From Mytilisepta virgata (taxonomy: Eukaryota; Mollusca; Bivalvia; Mytilida; Mytilidae), in assembly GCA_028015205.1 (NCBI GenBank), contig CM051512.1:19375139-19439138 (forward strand): a stretch of 64,000 nt of DNA, given 5' to 3'. Positions 1-11,189 of this stretch are shown here, piece after piece. Numbering within the stretch: position 1 is the first letter of the stretch; each line of letters starts with the position of its first letter. Position numbers and translations under genes: made by a program. A model generated the notes under the pieces. The model saw only the letters and a program-made list of their open reading frames with translations. It ran no database searches and was not told the DNA's origin.

Positions 1-355
1 TTTTCCTCTGCATTTATTTCACTTCTAGGTCCATTTTCAAAAAGTCGTCTAAAACCTTTGAAAATCTCTGGATGCATAGCCTGGTATGTGATCTCTAAAG
101 ATTTGCCAATAAGTAACAAGTAAGTTACTAACATTTTTTCTACATACCTGAATATCGCTTTGTGAGACAGTTTAACGTCTTTAAGATATTTTTTCAACAT
201 GAAGGACACTCTGAACCAAAACGAATATTTGCTGTTAGTTAGCTTGTGTATCTTCCTGTATATGACAGTAGAATGGTTGTGGTTCTGAATGTCCTTCTTG
301 GCAATATTCCAAAAATGATGCTTATTGACCCAAAATCACCTATATACACGACCTT
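1..355 (+). repeat. Partial copy of an inverted-repeat element
   Basis: This segment aligns by eye with 37035-37410: both share phrases such as 'atttatttcacttctagg', 'gcatagcctggtat' and 'gaaccaaaacgaat' in the same order. The left end is cut off by the window edge and the right end fades near 355. The better copy at 37012-37504 shows the terminal inverted repeats. It has no coding content; a 128-codon-scale open frame in the other copy is not conserved here. Confidence 0.6.
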
Positions 356-1615
356 TGACGGTAGAAAGCTTGAAATTATTAATGATTTAGGATAAAAAAA
401 TTCTTGCTAACATGAAAATGCATTGCAAACAATCGTTTACGGTAAAAAATAGGTAAATATTATACAATTACTGAGGTAAATGTGTGGAGTTATTTACTTT
501 TGAAAAACTGTTATCACATCTTTTCAAAAGTCAACAACGCCACACATTTACAGAATCAAAAGACAGTTATTGTTCTATTCAATAATGCAAATAAACATTT
601 TAGTTCGTTGTCATATTGGCAATATTTTATCTGTTTCCTGCGGTCGTTTTTTGCAGGGAAAATGGTAAAATTTACTTTCCAGGTACTAGGTTGCTCAATT
701 GTGTACCCGACTCAGGTCAAAATATAATAACATTGCAGATTGAACAAAAAGTCAGTGTGTACTAAGCATATCTTTTCAAGTTGTAAGATGAATTAGGTGT
801 ATAAAAATATGAAAGAATTTTACATCCATGTAAAATTTTTATAAATTTTGTAATTACTGCACAGAAAAAGGCGGCAAAGTACCGGTAACCCTACTTTTGT
901 AAAGCTGGCTTAATAGGAAGATGGTCATCATGCATTTTCAAATATATTTCTTAACTATTATGAAAGTACTTTAATTGACTATGAATGTTGGCTCTGGGTT
1001 TTTGTTAAATAGTTGTGAAAATTTGAAAAAGGGTATAATTATCCCTATGGCAAAATAAATACTACCGTTTTCCCTACAAGATGCCATGATGAGGGAAACT
1101 CCTGACAGTGATTCACTTCTGCTCCGGTACACATACGCTGCTTTAAAAGAACGTAAAGTCAAAATTAATTTCCATTGGACGATAGAAAAGGGATTTCCAT
1201 GATTCTGAAAATAAATGGTTTCCCCGAGAATATCCTTTTTGCCCGGTGAATATTCTTTTTTATTCAAAATATCGTATATGCAATTTTTTTTATTAAATTA
1301 TATATATTATTGAATAATTAAGATTATAAAAAATCAGTGGTTATAAGCGACCTTTCGTTTCCCAATAAACAGGAACAATATAGAATACCCCAGTTGATTA
1401 TGTATATATAGATTATGGGTTTACTGAAGATTTATGAAATAACATATCATAATATGAAATTTTGTTTGGCGAGTGAACGTATCGAACGAGCCGCTCGTGC
1501 GGCTTTGTATGTAATAAGCGAATGGTATTACAATATGTATCTGTTTATCGCATATTAAGTATATAATGAAAAACTATAGCTTTCCTACGTTTTTCAAGTC
1601 CTAATAACTCCAGGT
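356..1615. other. No gene recognised; AT-rich intergenic sequence
   Basis: No exon, RNA gene or element could be supported. The only local structure is a short hairpin at 1489-1504 (agccgc, 4-base loop, gcggct). The open frames here are short and unlike any family I know. Confidence 0.5.
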
Positions 1616-1623
1616 CAAATCTT

Positions 1624-1710
1624 GATAACGTCGGGTCAAAAATTTTGACGTCAGCGATAACTTCGGTTCAAAAACTTTTGACGTCAGCGATAACTTCGGG
1701 TCATCCGACA
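1624..1710 (+). repeat. 32-33-bp tandem repeat containing two CRE-like octamers
   Basis: About 2.6 units of a 32-33-bp repeat starting 'gataac..tcgg'. Two units contain the palindrome TGACGTCA, at 1646-1653 and 1679-1686, the classical binding site of CREB/ATF-type bZIP factors. No gene start is recognisable nearby, so a regulatory role is conjecture. Confidence 0.6.
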
Positions 1711-1861
1711 TTGCTGATTATTTAATCAGGTTATCTTCTATTAACGTTTGTGACGCCAGAACTGGCCGTTGTATAGACTTTTCTATGGCTTTTGCTTTAC
1801 CATATTCGTTATTTGTTTTTGTTGTTTTTTTTTTTTAAATTTGTTCTTCAAAGATTTAGAT

Positions 1862-2044
1862 TACTGTAAATTCATAAATTATTGGTGTATTTATTATTGC
1901 GATTTTGTCATTTTAGACCAAAATGCGATTTTATTTTTCGCGATATTGATAAAAAATCCCGCTTCTTTCATCCAAAAAGCGAGTTTAAATTATTGCGAAT
2001 ACAACCGTGTCGCATTTTTCGCAATAATTTCCGAATTTACAGTA
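1862..2044 (+). mobile_element. Small inverted-repeat element (MITE-like), copy 1
   Basis: The ends are inverted repeats: 'tactgtaaattc' at the left and 'gaatttacagta' at the right, with 'aataatttc' next to the right end. The interior ('attttagaccaaaatgcg', 'gcgagtttaaattattgcg') matches, in reverse orientation, the element at 57093-57303 and its damaged sister near 60374. There is no coding capacity. TA at the tips would fit a Tc1/mariner-type target, but this is inference. Confidence 0.7.
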
Positions 2045-2348
2045 CTGTATATTGTTTTGGTTTTCAACATTTTTAGCTTTGGGCACAACTTGTGAGTCGT
2101 ACATCCACGAAATGTGCACATCTTGTGAAACGCAATTAGTAACATAGAATTTACTATATAACTAGGCGTATGGAAATGCCATAAATATTGTAAGATTTTA
2201 TAGTACTATAGATATGTAAGCGTAAGAGTTTGCAGAGAATATTTCCCATTAAATAATAAGACTTAAAATTTTGTATTCTGATCTTTATATTCTCGCATAC
2301 CTGACTGGGGTTGTATAATTTCACAAATATGAAAAAATATTTTGCTTA

Positions 2349-2630
2349 AGGGAGCAACCATTTGAGTTTTAGGGGGGAGGCTAGGATCAAATTTGAAATA
2401 AAAAAGGCTTTTGGCAAAATAAAAAGACATGATTGCTTTAGGTGTGAAAATGCAAGACCTGTGTCAATCAGGATTCTTTTCGGTTTAAATAAAAATAAAA
2501 ATTTAGCCCGCAATAGCCGCTGAAAAGATATCCACAACCAAAATTTCGACGAAAAAAATAAGGAGGATCAAACATTTGACCCTAACCCTCTCCCCACCCC
2601 CCATAAAAATCAAACAAATGGTTGCTCCCT
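2349..2630 (-). mobile_element. Inverted-repeat element with 16-bp identical ends, copy 1
   Basis: Bounded by perfect inverted repeats 'agggagcaaccatttg' (2349-2364) and its reverse complement (2615-2630). The interior read on the minus strand contains 'cctgattgacacaggt' and 'tttttattttgccaaaag', shared with copies at 15288-15957 and 21099-21344. It has no coding capacity. The 282-bp length suits a non-autonomous DNA element. Confidence 0.75.
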
Positions 2631-3239
2631 AAGAAACAATGCAACTTTTAAAATCTATTTATTTATGCGTATTTAGAAATTGTCATGAAGGTTTCCAATT
2701 TTCATACCCGAACTCAAAGAGCTAAAGAAACATTTTAAAGCATTAAACACTTTCACTGGAGACAAAACAGATTTTTATAATTTTCAGAATTTAGCTTCCC
2801 GTAATAATAAAGTAAAAATCTTTATTGTAATGTGCCAGTAGTAGGTTAAACCTACTTTCTTATCTATCAATTTATTTCACCATGGTTTATACTGAATAAA
2901 ATATTTGACAAATAATAAATATGCCACATGAACAATTACATTGTATTTTCAGATATAGGCAAAAGAATACCTACTTCTGTAGACTATAAACTGACTATGA
3001 TAAATCAAAGTTCAAATGTATACATCTATTCTTCAGAATTAAAACTAAAGAATAAAAAATGTATTGTAAAGTAAAGTAAAAAGGAAAAAGACATTACGAA
3101 AACTAAAAAAAAAAAAAAGAAAAAAAAAATTAGAAAAATGAACTCCTTTTGTTCTTTGTGGCAACTTTGAATTTGCTCTTCAACGTTTTGGATTATTGTT
3201 TTGGTTTCCAACATTTTTGAACTGGAGAATAACTGATTG

Positions 3240-3385
3240 AGGTTTTACGCCGTTTTCAGCACATTTGGCTATTTCGCGGCCGCCAGTTTTTATTGGTGGA
3301 GGAAGCCGGAGTACCCGGAGAGAACCACCGACCTTCGGTAGGAAAATTGGCAATCCTTGTCAATTTAGATCGGAGTCGAACAGAA
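3240..3385 (-). repeat. Truncated copy of SINE family A
   Basis: Reverse complement of the body and tail of the SINEs at 41229-41498 and 52460-52726 (shared 'ctccgggtactccggctt', 'ccaatttt', 'gtgctgaaaacggcgtaaaa'). The tRNA-like head and the A-rich tail are both missing, and no target duplication is visible, so this is an old fragment. Confidence 0.8.
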
Positions 3386-3389
3386 ATTA

Positions 3390-4395
3390 GTTCGTTCATC
3401 TATGGCAAATAATATAATTCACAAGTCATACGAACAAAGAATAAATGAATAATTAAACAACTAATTATCTAGATACCACTTATGTAATAATTCATATCGC
3501 TACAGTATTGTCTCCTTTGACTATCCCTATCAATGGTTATCATCTGAAATACCAATCTATGATTAGAAATTGTGTCAGATTGTAATTTACCGTCATAATA
3601 GTCTTTTATAACACTGACATAAAGTGACCTTCGACCTATAAAAGGTCAAGTAGGAGCTAGTTATCATAATATCAGTTCAGTGCATAAGTTATTTCACTTA
3701 CAAATGCAAAGAAGATGCAGATAACTAATCTATATATCTTTATCATTTTAAAGAATAAATTTTAAAGAAGAAAGATAATAACCCATATTAGACATTTTTT
3801 TGAAAAAAGGTATGTTAAGAATCTTTATATCAATTCTAGTTGCTGCTTCCCGCATTATAAATTAAAGACTAAAATCTTGGTGTCTTGGACCCGCTTGCTT
3901 CAGATTACCGAGAGGATCCGATTGTTCTATTCAGACTAAAGTTGCAAGTCCGAATCAAACTTTGACAAGGAATGCACATTTTCTGACCAAATTTCACGGT
4001 TATATCCGGGCATTCCTTTTTATTTCTTCCAGAGATGAAAATATTTTGCCACGATACAGCAAATTACACTAAGAATAAAAAAACTCCAAGAAACAAAAGT
4101 AAAGTCTTAAAAATAAAAATTCTGCATGAAATAAACGCAGAGTTGTAAATATATTTTCCCATTTAATTTGGAAAACCATTAATACTGTATTGAGCTACCT
4201 ATTGTGACGTTTGACTTTCTACAAATATAATACTCGATATAAAAAAAACTCTTATAAAAGCGTGTAAAGATTCTCGTAATAGGTCACGGAATTTGCAAAA
4301 AAAAAAAAAGGTTTTTTCATTTAAAAAAATGTATTTTGTAATGCAGAAATAAGTAAATGGAAAGCTAATCTCACATACGTAAATCTTTCACGTAT
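3390..4395. other. No gene recognised; AT-rich intergenic sequence
   Basis: Only A-rich runs (for example around 4295-4310) and no supportable exon, RNA gene or element. Confidence 0.5.
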
Positions 4396-4398
4396 ATG

Positions 4399-4530
4399 TA
4401 CATAAACAACAAAATGGATAAGAGGAAAGGTTACCAATGACATACCAATCAATCAAAGCAACCCAACTGACAGAACGCTGGACAAAAATAACATAAAAGA
4501 GCACAAAACACAAACATGAACACAACAGGG
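4399..4530 (+). repeat. Dispersed repeat, copy 1
   Basis: About 130 bp nearly identical to 30750-30885 in the same orientation, starting 'aaacaacaaaatggataa' and running through 'accaatcaatcaaagcaacc' to 'aaacatgaacacaacag'. It shows no open frame and no inverted ends; the class is unknown. Confidence 0.75.
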
Positions 4531-4534
4531 TCAG

Positions 4535-6985
4535 AATGGTCCGACTTGGTACTGGGACTGAATAGTGGTGGGTTCAACCGGTTTTATGGGTACCCAAACC
4601 TCGCCCTTATCTATCCTGACACTCTTGGTGTATAAAACACACTATAAAAACTAATGCACTATGATTACCAACAAGGTGACCGCTTGCTAGAACTGAAAAT
4701 TAGAGTGGACGGTAAATGATTTAGATAGCAGGGTCAGAATGTGCTCGTTTTAACTGTAAAACTACCTAAGGCTCTCATAGCTGCAGGTCGGATACTGTCG
4801 CTCTACTAAACTAAAAAATCGGAAATAACACTTCCATAAAGGGTTTGGTTTAATGCTATCTCGTCATAGGGGTCAATAGAAATCGACAGTTATTGTGAGA
4901 TGCATATCCTATTTCGACATCATATGTATAAAATAAAAGTCGTCCTGTAAAAATTGTAAACAATTATAAGATAATTTATATATCTCGTGTTATCGATCGT
5001 TTAACCGTATTTCATAAATCTTACAATAATCCCTGGTCAGATACATGCTTCTAAGTATGAAAAATGGAATGTTTGTTACGAGAAAAATGATGAGTGATTA
5101 TGTTCTTATTTATGCGGTTTTTGAAAGATTTGATCAAAGGAATGTCTTTCGATAAATCATGATTAAAGTAATGATAGTGAATAAGAAACACGTTGAAACA
5201 TTACTACGACACATTGTACTTTTAAATAACCTTTGTTGCATTGGTGTTATCTCCTCTTCCGATAGGTTGGCGGAGTAGATTGTATAATATAGGTATGTTT
5301 GTATATTTAAAACTTGAATGAAAAGTTAACAAATTTGATATATAACTGTACTTTGATTTCGTGATCAATTTGTTTTTCTTTTATGATGCCCTTTTGTTAC
5401 TTTTTCAAAATATTTCTTTTTTTTTGTACTTTTAGAATGAGAAAATCTTGATCAATTTGTTTTCTTTTATATTGTCTTTTTGTTACTTTTTAAAAAATAT
5501 TTCTGTTGTCTGTGAGAAAAAATGGTCAGTTATCTCCCTTAACCACGTGAAAAAGGGAAATAACTGAAATTGCCTCCCTTTGATATTCAGGGATAAAGAG
5601 AGGCTATTTTGTTATCTCCCTTAGGTAACTTAATAAATGAGATAACTAACGATGTTTCTCATTCAAAGATTATTTGGTATTTCTATAGCGTTAATCTGAA
5701 AATGTGACACAATGTGTAGGATGTTGCTCTTTGAAAACCACATGACAACATGACGATCTCTATATGTTATAATAGTTTTTCCCATGTTCAATCATGTGAG
5801 GTGTTGTCTCATTGACGTATACATTTTAAATGGTTCCAATCTCTCTCACATGAATACATTAAAATCACGGAAAGATCAAGAACCCAAAGATAAACTGACC
5901 TTAATCGAATGTATGTCAATATAAAGACGTGTAAGGCTACAAATATTTACATGTACTTACTCTATAATTACTTGTCGGGTTTTATATCTATCTCATTATG
6001 ATAGAGACGACACAGAATGTTCTTTATCAACTTATATGTACATGTAGGTGCTAATATTCAACATATACTTTAAAATTAAATCTAAAAGTATTAGACAATC
6101 TCCATGGAAACAGGATATGAAAGTTTCGGTGGGAAACAAGGAAAAGTTACCAGGTAAGACAATAAACACTATTTACGTCCGATTAACAGATGAAATAAAC
6201 CTGAAAGTTAACACTTGAGTACTAGTATTCGTTTTTGTCTTGAAACTAAGCTTTTACCTGACCAATATAGCCTGCCCAATATTGTTTTTCGATATTGGGT
6301 CAGTAGCGCAATATAGTCTCCTTTGTACCTTTGTCCTCACATAAAACGCTATTTTGCATTGCGTTCTGGTTCACAGTGATTATGACGTCGTGTTAAGCTA
6401 GATTACGCGCCAAAAACGACACTTCTTCAAATCAGCTATAAATGTTCCATTTTCATGCCTTTACGCTGAAACATATAACCTCGCATTTCTACCCGTTTCT
6501 AAGGCTCGTACAGATCAGTAAACTTAATATTTTCTGACAATGTAATTATATTGTATTTATATACTCGTGTTTGTTCGATGACTATACATGGTATATTTGA
6601 CACTTGATAAACATGTATAGCTCTATGGAGAAAGTTGACAGTAAGTACACCGATTGTATCGTTAACTTAGTGATCGTTGTTTTTTTGGCTGTGACACGGG
6701 TTTTTAGATGCAATTATTGAAATTTTCAGTTAAATTACAACTTAAGGCAAAGTTGACCCTATTTGTGTAGGCATATTTGATTTTTTTTTCTCTCAGAACA
6801 GTTTTATACTTTTAGACTTCTGAATTTGATTTAGAAATAAGTATTTCAGTTTGCTTTTTCTATATATAAATTAAGACGATAATTTTACTGTTTTGTATTT
6901 TTCTAAACCTGAAAATATTGCCTCGTCAAGAGTAGTTGAAACTTTTTCTCTCGGTGTAATAAAACACTTACTGTCTGCATAATGC
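4535..6985. other. No gene recognised; two small hairpins
   Basis: Two inverted repeats are visible: 'cagttatctccctt' against 'aagggaaataactg' (5527-5573), and 'cccaatat' against 'atattggg' near 6273-6300. Neither lies near a recognisable gene. The rest is AT-rich sequence without supportable features. Confidence 0.5.
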
Positions 6986-6990
6986 CTATA

Positions 6991-7075
6991 CATATTTGGG
7001 GAACAGTAACTGCATATTTTGGGAACAGTGACTGCATATTTGGGGACTAGTGACTGCATATTTGGGGAACAGTAA
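6991..7075 (+). repeat. 22-bp minisatellite, about 4 units
   Basis: Units start at 6991, 7013, 7035 and 7057, each a variant of 'catatttggggaacagtaac' plus 'tg'. Units differ by one to three substitutions with constant length. Confidence 0.9.
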
Positions 7076-7079
7076 ATTT

Positions 7080-8411
7080 ATTACTTTTATTATGTTCTTA
7101 AACCACATGAAAACTTCCAATATAAAAATAACTAACTATTGGAGATGAATTCCACCACATTTAATTGTAGTAATAATAAACACTTCTAATGAATTCTACA
7201 AACAGTCCTAGAGAAAAATCTTTGTAGTAGATGAAAATAAGAATAGTTTACAATTATGGCGTTCACTATAAATAAAATGTAATATTGTATTTTACAAATT
7301 TATATAATATTTTCTATAAATTTGAATACGTAAGCCACACAGGAAAGCTTGAAAGGTTTTGCCTTTGTTGATTTGGTGGTAAAATAACATTGAAGCGTTC
7401 AAAATAGTTTGCCAAATTGACCACTTTAGCTAGCTTTATGACTCTATCTGAAGGAGAAAATGGGTCAAATCTGGTTCCGGATTGTCTGTCTCAAAATTAT
7501 GAACAAATATATATATGTATATATTCAAGGGCATCTTCGACTGGTGCCGCATTCCTCACATTTACTGATAACCATATATCCTTAATTGAACATAACATAC
7601 ATGACATATTTGAACATTGTGCACTCTATTCACATTTAAATTTTAAGTTTCATCAAGGAGTGGATTGAAATGATTGAAATTTGTTTTTGTGTCAAAATCG
7701 TACGGTTATTTTCTTCTGGAAGTAGTTTAAAAGTAAGAGTTGTTAATTTAATATGTTTGAAAAATTCTTCATTACATTTGCAAACTTATATTATGCCTAT
7801 TTGACAGCAGTAAAGAACTGAAAAAAACTAAATTAAATAATTAAATGAACTTAAGGAATTCTGTACGTCTAAAGTTTTATCCTCCCAGATCTTATTATTT
7901 CATTCCGTTAAATATATATCCTTCTGAATTAATATCATAATTAACCAACATAAGAAACGGTGACTGAAATTTCAAACCGGATATTATGATACGTTAAGAA
8001 CAAGGTGTGTAAATCAATGACGGAAGTGGACACGGAAAACATCAGGATTTCAAAGAAATTTAAGCAATATAAGTAATGAGTTGACATAGTACTTCACAGT
8101 AAAAAGAGTATGAACCTTTTTACACTGGGGAAAAGTGAAATAAAACAAAAGTACAGTTAGGTAAATAAACAGATACATTTACTTATTTAATCCTTATATT
8201 TTTTTAAAGGAAATTAGGTTCACTACCAATTTGTAACTAATGTGAACTGAAAAGGTAAAATGTTTAAGCATGCTTTTTAAATTTTTGCTACGACTTAGAA
8301 ACTTGTTCTTGAACGTTTGACATTCAATAAAAAATAAATAAAACTACAGTTTTTATCCGTTTACAAAAATATATATAAACATAAACTAGAAAAATAAAAA
8401 ATAACAGTGAA
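7080..8411. other. No gene recognised; AT-rich intergenic sequence
   Basis: A single 83-codon open frame at 7417-7668 has no recognisable domain or splice context, and I treat it as chance. Confidence 0.5.
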
Positions 8412-9180
8412 TTGTTTCTCTATGAAAAATTAAAACTAGATTTTGAAACAGAACTATATTTAGATACAAATCTATTTGAAAGAAGACGTAATATTACTAA
8501 TCTAAAAATAAGCGATCACTCTTCATTAATTGAAAAAGGAACACATTTAAAGATACCCAGAGAACAACGTCTGTGTACAAAATATAAAATTATCGAGGAA
8601 GAAGAACACTTTTATTTTATTGTAAACTAAACCTCGAAATAAGATCAAGCTTAATTCAAAAAATTGAAAAAGATAGAATAGTCTTTAATGATTTATACGG
8701 AGCAGGAACTGCTTACCTTTCCGGAGCACCTGGGTTCACTCCTGGTTTTTATAGGAGTTTGTGTTGTTCATTGTTTTTTAGTTTTCTGTGTTTATTTGTT
8801 GTGTTTGTGGTTGTTAATTTGTCTTCCCGGGTTTGTCTGTCCAATAGATTACGGTTTTTTATTGCTCCTTAGGTATATTTGTCCTTTTTTTGTCTGAAAA
8901 TGAAACGTTGAAGTACTTTCTCTGCCCATCAACCCCAAAGCAAATTGAAAATGTTATTTCCTTTATTAAACAGTCAATTGAACTACAGTCAATTGAACTG
9001 AGGACAGGGGACTTATAAACTGGTAACTGTATGTCTGTATACTAGTATATAGATTTACTAGTTTACGATTTCCAAATTGCTTTTCTATTTTATTAAGTTT
9101 TCAAGCGTTATGATTTATATTTGTTTATATTTTGACACAAATCTTCAGGATTTATATGACAATAAAGTATTGAATTGAAT
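8412..9180 (+). pseudogene. Dead non-LTR retrotransposon fragment (end of the reverse transcriptase ORF plus 3' tail)
   Basis: The frame at 8412-8630 carries the layout found at the C-terminus of many LINE polymerases: 'LKISDHSSLIEKGTHLKIP', then 'REQRLC', then a run of acidic residues and HF, where a CxxC..HxxxxC knuckle is expected. The second Cys is replaced (CTKY) and a frameshift near 8620 moves the rest to another frame (YCKLNLEIRSSLIQKIEKD). After a 200-bp foreign repeat (8697-8897) the protein resumes with 'KYFLCPSTPKQIENVISFIK' to a stop near 9018. The 3' end has 'aataaagtattgaattgaat', resembling the tail of the LINE at 32875. Only the last part of the polymerase is present. The clade cannot be assigned. 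Confidence 0.7.
8697..8897 (+). repeat. Dispersed repeat C inserted in a LINE fragment
   Basis: Begins 'ggagcaggaactgcttacc' and ends near 'aggtatatttgtcc'. Related copies lie at 25278-25375, 29857-29945, 46737-46865 and, inverted, 42613-42705. It interrupts the LINE polymerase frame between an Asp-Leu-Tyr segment and a Leu-Lys-Tyr-Phe segment, so it probably arrived after the LINE. The T-rich 69-codon frame across it is not a gene. Confidence 0.7.
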
Positions 9181-9184
9181 AGAA

Positions 9185-11045
9185 CATTTTTTTTCTCTTT
9201 GGCGAACAATCGTACAAAGCACCAATTCATTTCTTATATATTGTGAAAAATACAAGATTGTATTGAATCAATAGATCGTAATAAAGATTAATATTGAAAG
9301 AATTTCATGGCATGATCTAGTACCAGTCTTAAGCTTATTTGTATATTCCTCTACGTGGCATCATTGTAATTACCTTATAAACAATCCAGTCGTGATAAAC
9401 TTCACGAGAGGTGGTTCAGTTTGGTTTGCAGGAGAAAAGTCTGAAAGAGAATTTAGAAATATCAAAATTCTACATTTAAGACTTATCTTTGACGCCATCT
9501 TTAATTTAAGATAACCTTTGGATTAGATGAGGACTGAAGATAATGGGTTTAAGGTACGTGTAAGGACCAAAAAATAGCACAATATCAATCATGAACATGT
9601 GAAAGATAGTTGTTTGTTAACATTTATATCACATTCAACTTAAAGGTATAAAATTCTTGACACATTTGAAAGAATAACAACTATGTAGGTGATATCCTTG
9701 ACAAATTGATCTGAGCATCATTGTCATCTCGTCGACTTATCAGTAACAAAACACATCGGTAACACGAAAAATGCAGATGTGTATCTGATGAAAAACTTAT
9801 AAAAGAAAACACTGTTACATGCATTTCATTTGAGAAGTCACATTCATACCAAAAAGATGCTCTAATTTCATGATTGTTTTAATTAAAATATTTCTATCTG
9901 TAGAATCAATTGATTCAATATCTAGTCATAATTTATTACATATAATGGAATTTCTTCGTATTCCATCTCCCCCTAGGTATGATAATCTCTGCCTCCTGGA
10001 ATCTTTATTATCCGATCCCTCTTCATATGCATTAATCTTGGGTCATCCATGATTAAAACAATACGATATGATCTGTGTTTATTTAGCCACTAGAACTGAT
10101 GATAATTAGAATGTATGTTGATAAATTAAGATTGTCTTATTTGGACTTGAAATATTTGATAATGATGGATTGAGAATTGTGTTGAACGTGTGACATAGAC
10201 GGAAATAATTCTATTATGAAAAACAAGTATTCAATGGATCCGGAACATTTACGGACTACTGTTAGTCCATACACGTAAGTCTAATCTTAAAAAAGCAGTT
10301 TTAAAAGCTGTTGTAATCTGACTTAAAGGAAGGAATTTAAATGAAAAGACATGTCGTAGAATTAAGGACAAAAATACAATAAACATGATTTTATATGCAA
10401 AAAACATTCTGATAAACAGGATAAAAAGTTGAAATTTACGGTAAAAGAAGTACGCTTGGAAATTCTCCTATTCTTGGCGTGTTAAATACGTGGGATAAAA
10501 AGACATAATATTTTAAGCACTTCCCGGTGATTAAATTCCGGTCGTTTTTTACGTTTATTGGAAAGATAAACTACAGAAGTTCCGAAATGGCGTTACTGTA
10601 AACAAAATGCGTAGCAACGGCATTTTCTTGAGGTTTTCGTTTAAAATCATATGAGAAACAGATTCTCTCGTGAGTTAAATTTTAGATTTAAGCTCGCGTG
10701 TTGAAAATAAAAAAATTAACTATCTCGGGTGGAGAAATTCCATAACTCACTCGTACCTCAAGCAGAATCTATATTTATAGCAACAACTCGATTACTAGTA
10801 TTTCGACACTATTTTGATAATGATTCTTTAAAATTTGCCGTTATAAAATTGTTAAACTTTGTTGAAACTAAGAGATATCTTGCTCGCGCATAGCTCTGTC
10901 CTTAGACGATTTTGATATCCCCTTCTGTCGTTATGACGTTTCATTCTGCTCTTTACTATTTTTGGTTATTGTTTAGGCATTTAACATTTTTTGACACAAC
11001 TGATGACCCGTAGCAATAAACTCCAATGCGTTGAGTCAACCGAGT
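9185..11045. other. No gene recognised; AT-rich intergenic sequence
   Basis: No supportable exon or element. A 60-codon frame at 9870-10052 has no recognisable similarity. Confidence 0.45.
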
Positions 11046-11050
11046 AAAAA

Positions 11051-11187
11051 ACATACTTTCTTCAGTTGCGGATGGTATGCCAGATTACCACACGAAGGCA
11101 ACAAAATCGCCCGAGAAATAGTCTGGAGTGATATTTTATTTTGAGTGTGGTAATCTGGCATACCACCTCAACTGAAGGCAGTATGTG
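11051..11187. repeat. Foldback palindrome with 43-bp arms
   Basis: The arms are 11051-11093 and 11145-11187, separated by 51 bp. The inner 20 bp are a perfect match ('ggtatgccagattaccacac' and its complement); the outer 20 bp match with a few differences (acatact..tcagttg). No coding capacity. It could be a miniature foldback element or a transcribed hairpin. Confidence 0.85.
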
Positions 11188-11189
11188 TT

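Noticed and set aside
6991..7075. Short direct repeats resembling a CRISPR array
   Set aside because: The units are contiguous 22-bp tandem copies without unique spacers, and the genome is eukaryotic.
7417..7668. 83-codon open frame
   Set aside because: No domain, no splice context, no repeat of the frame elsewhere; expected by chance in 64 kb.
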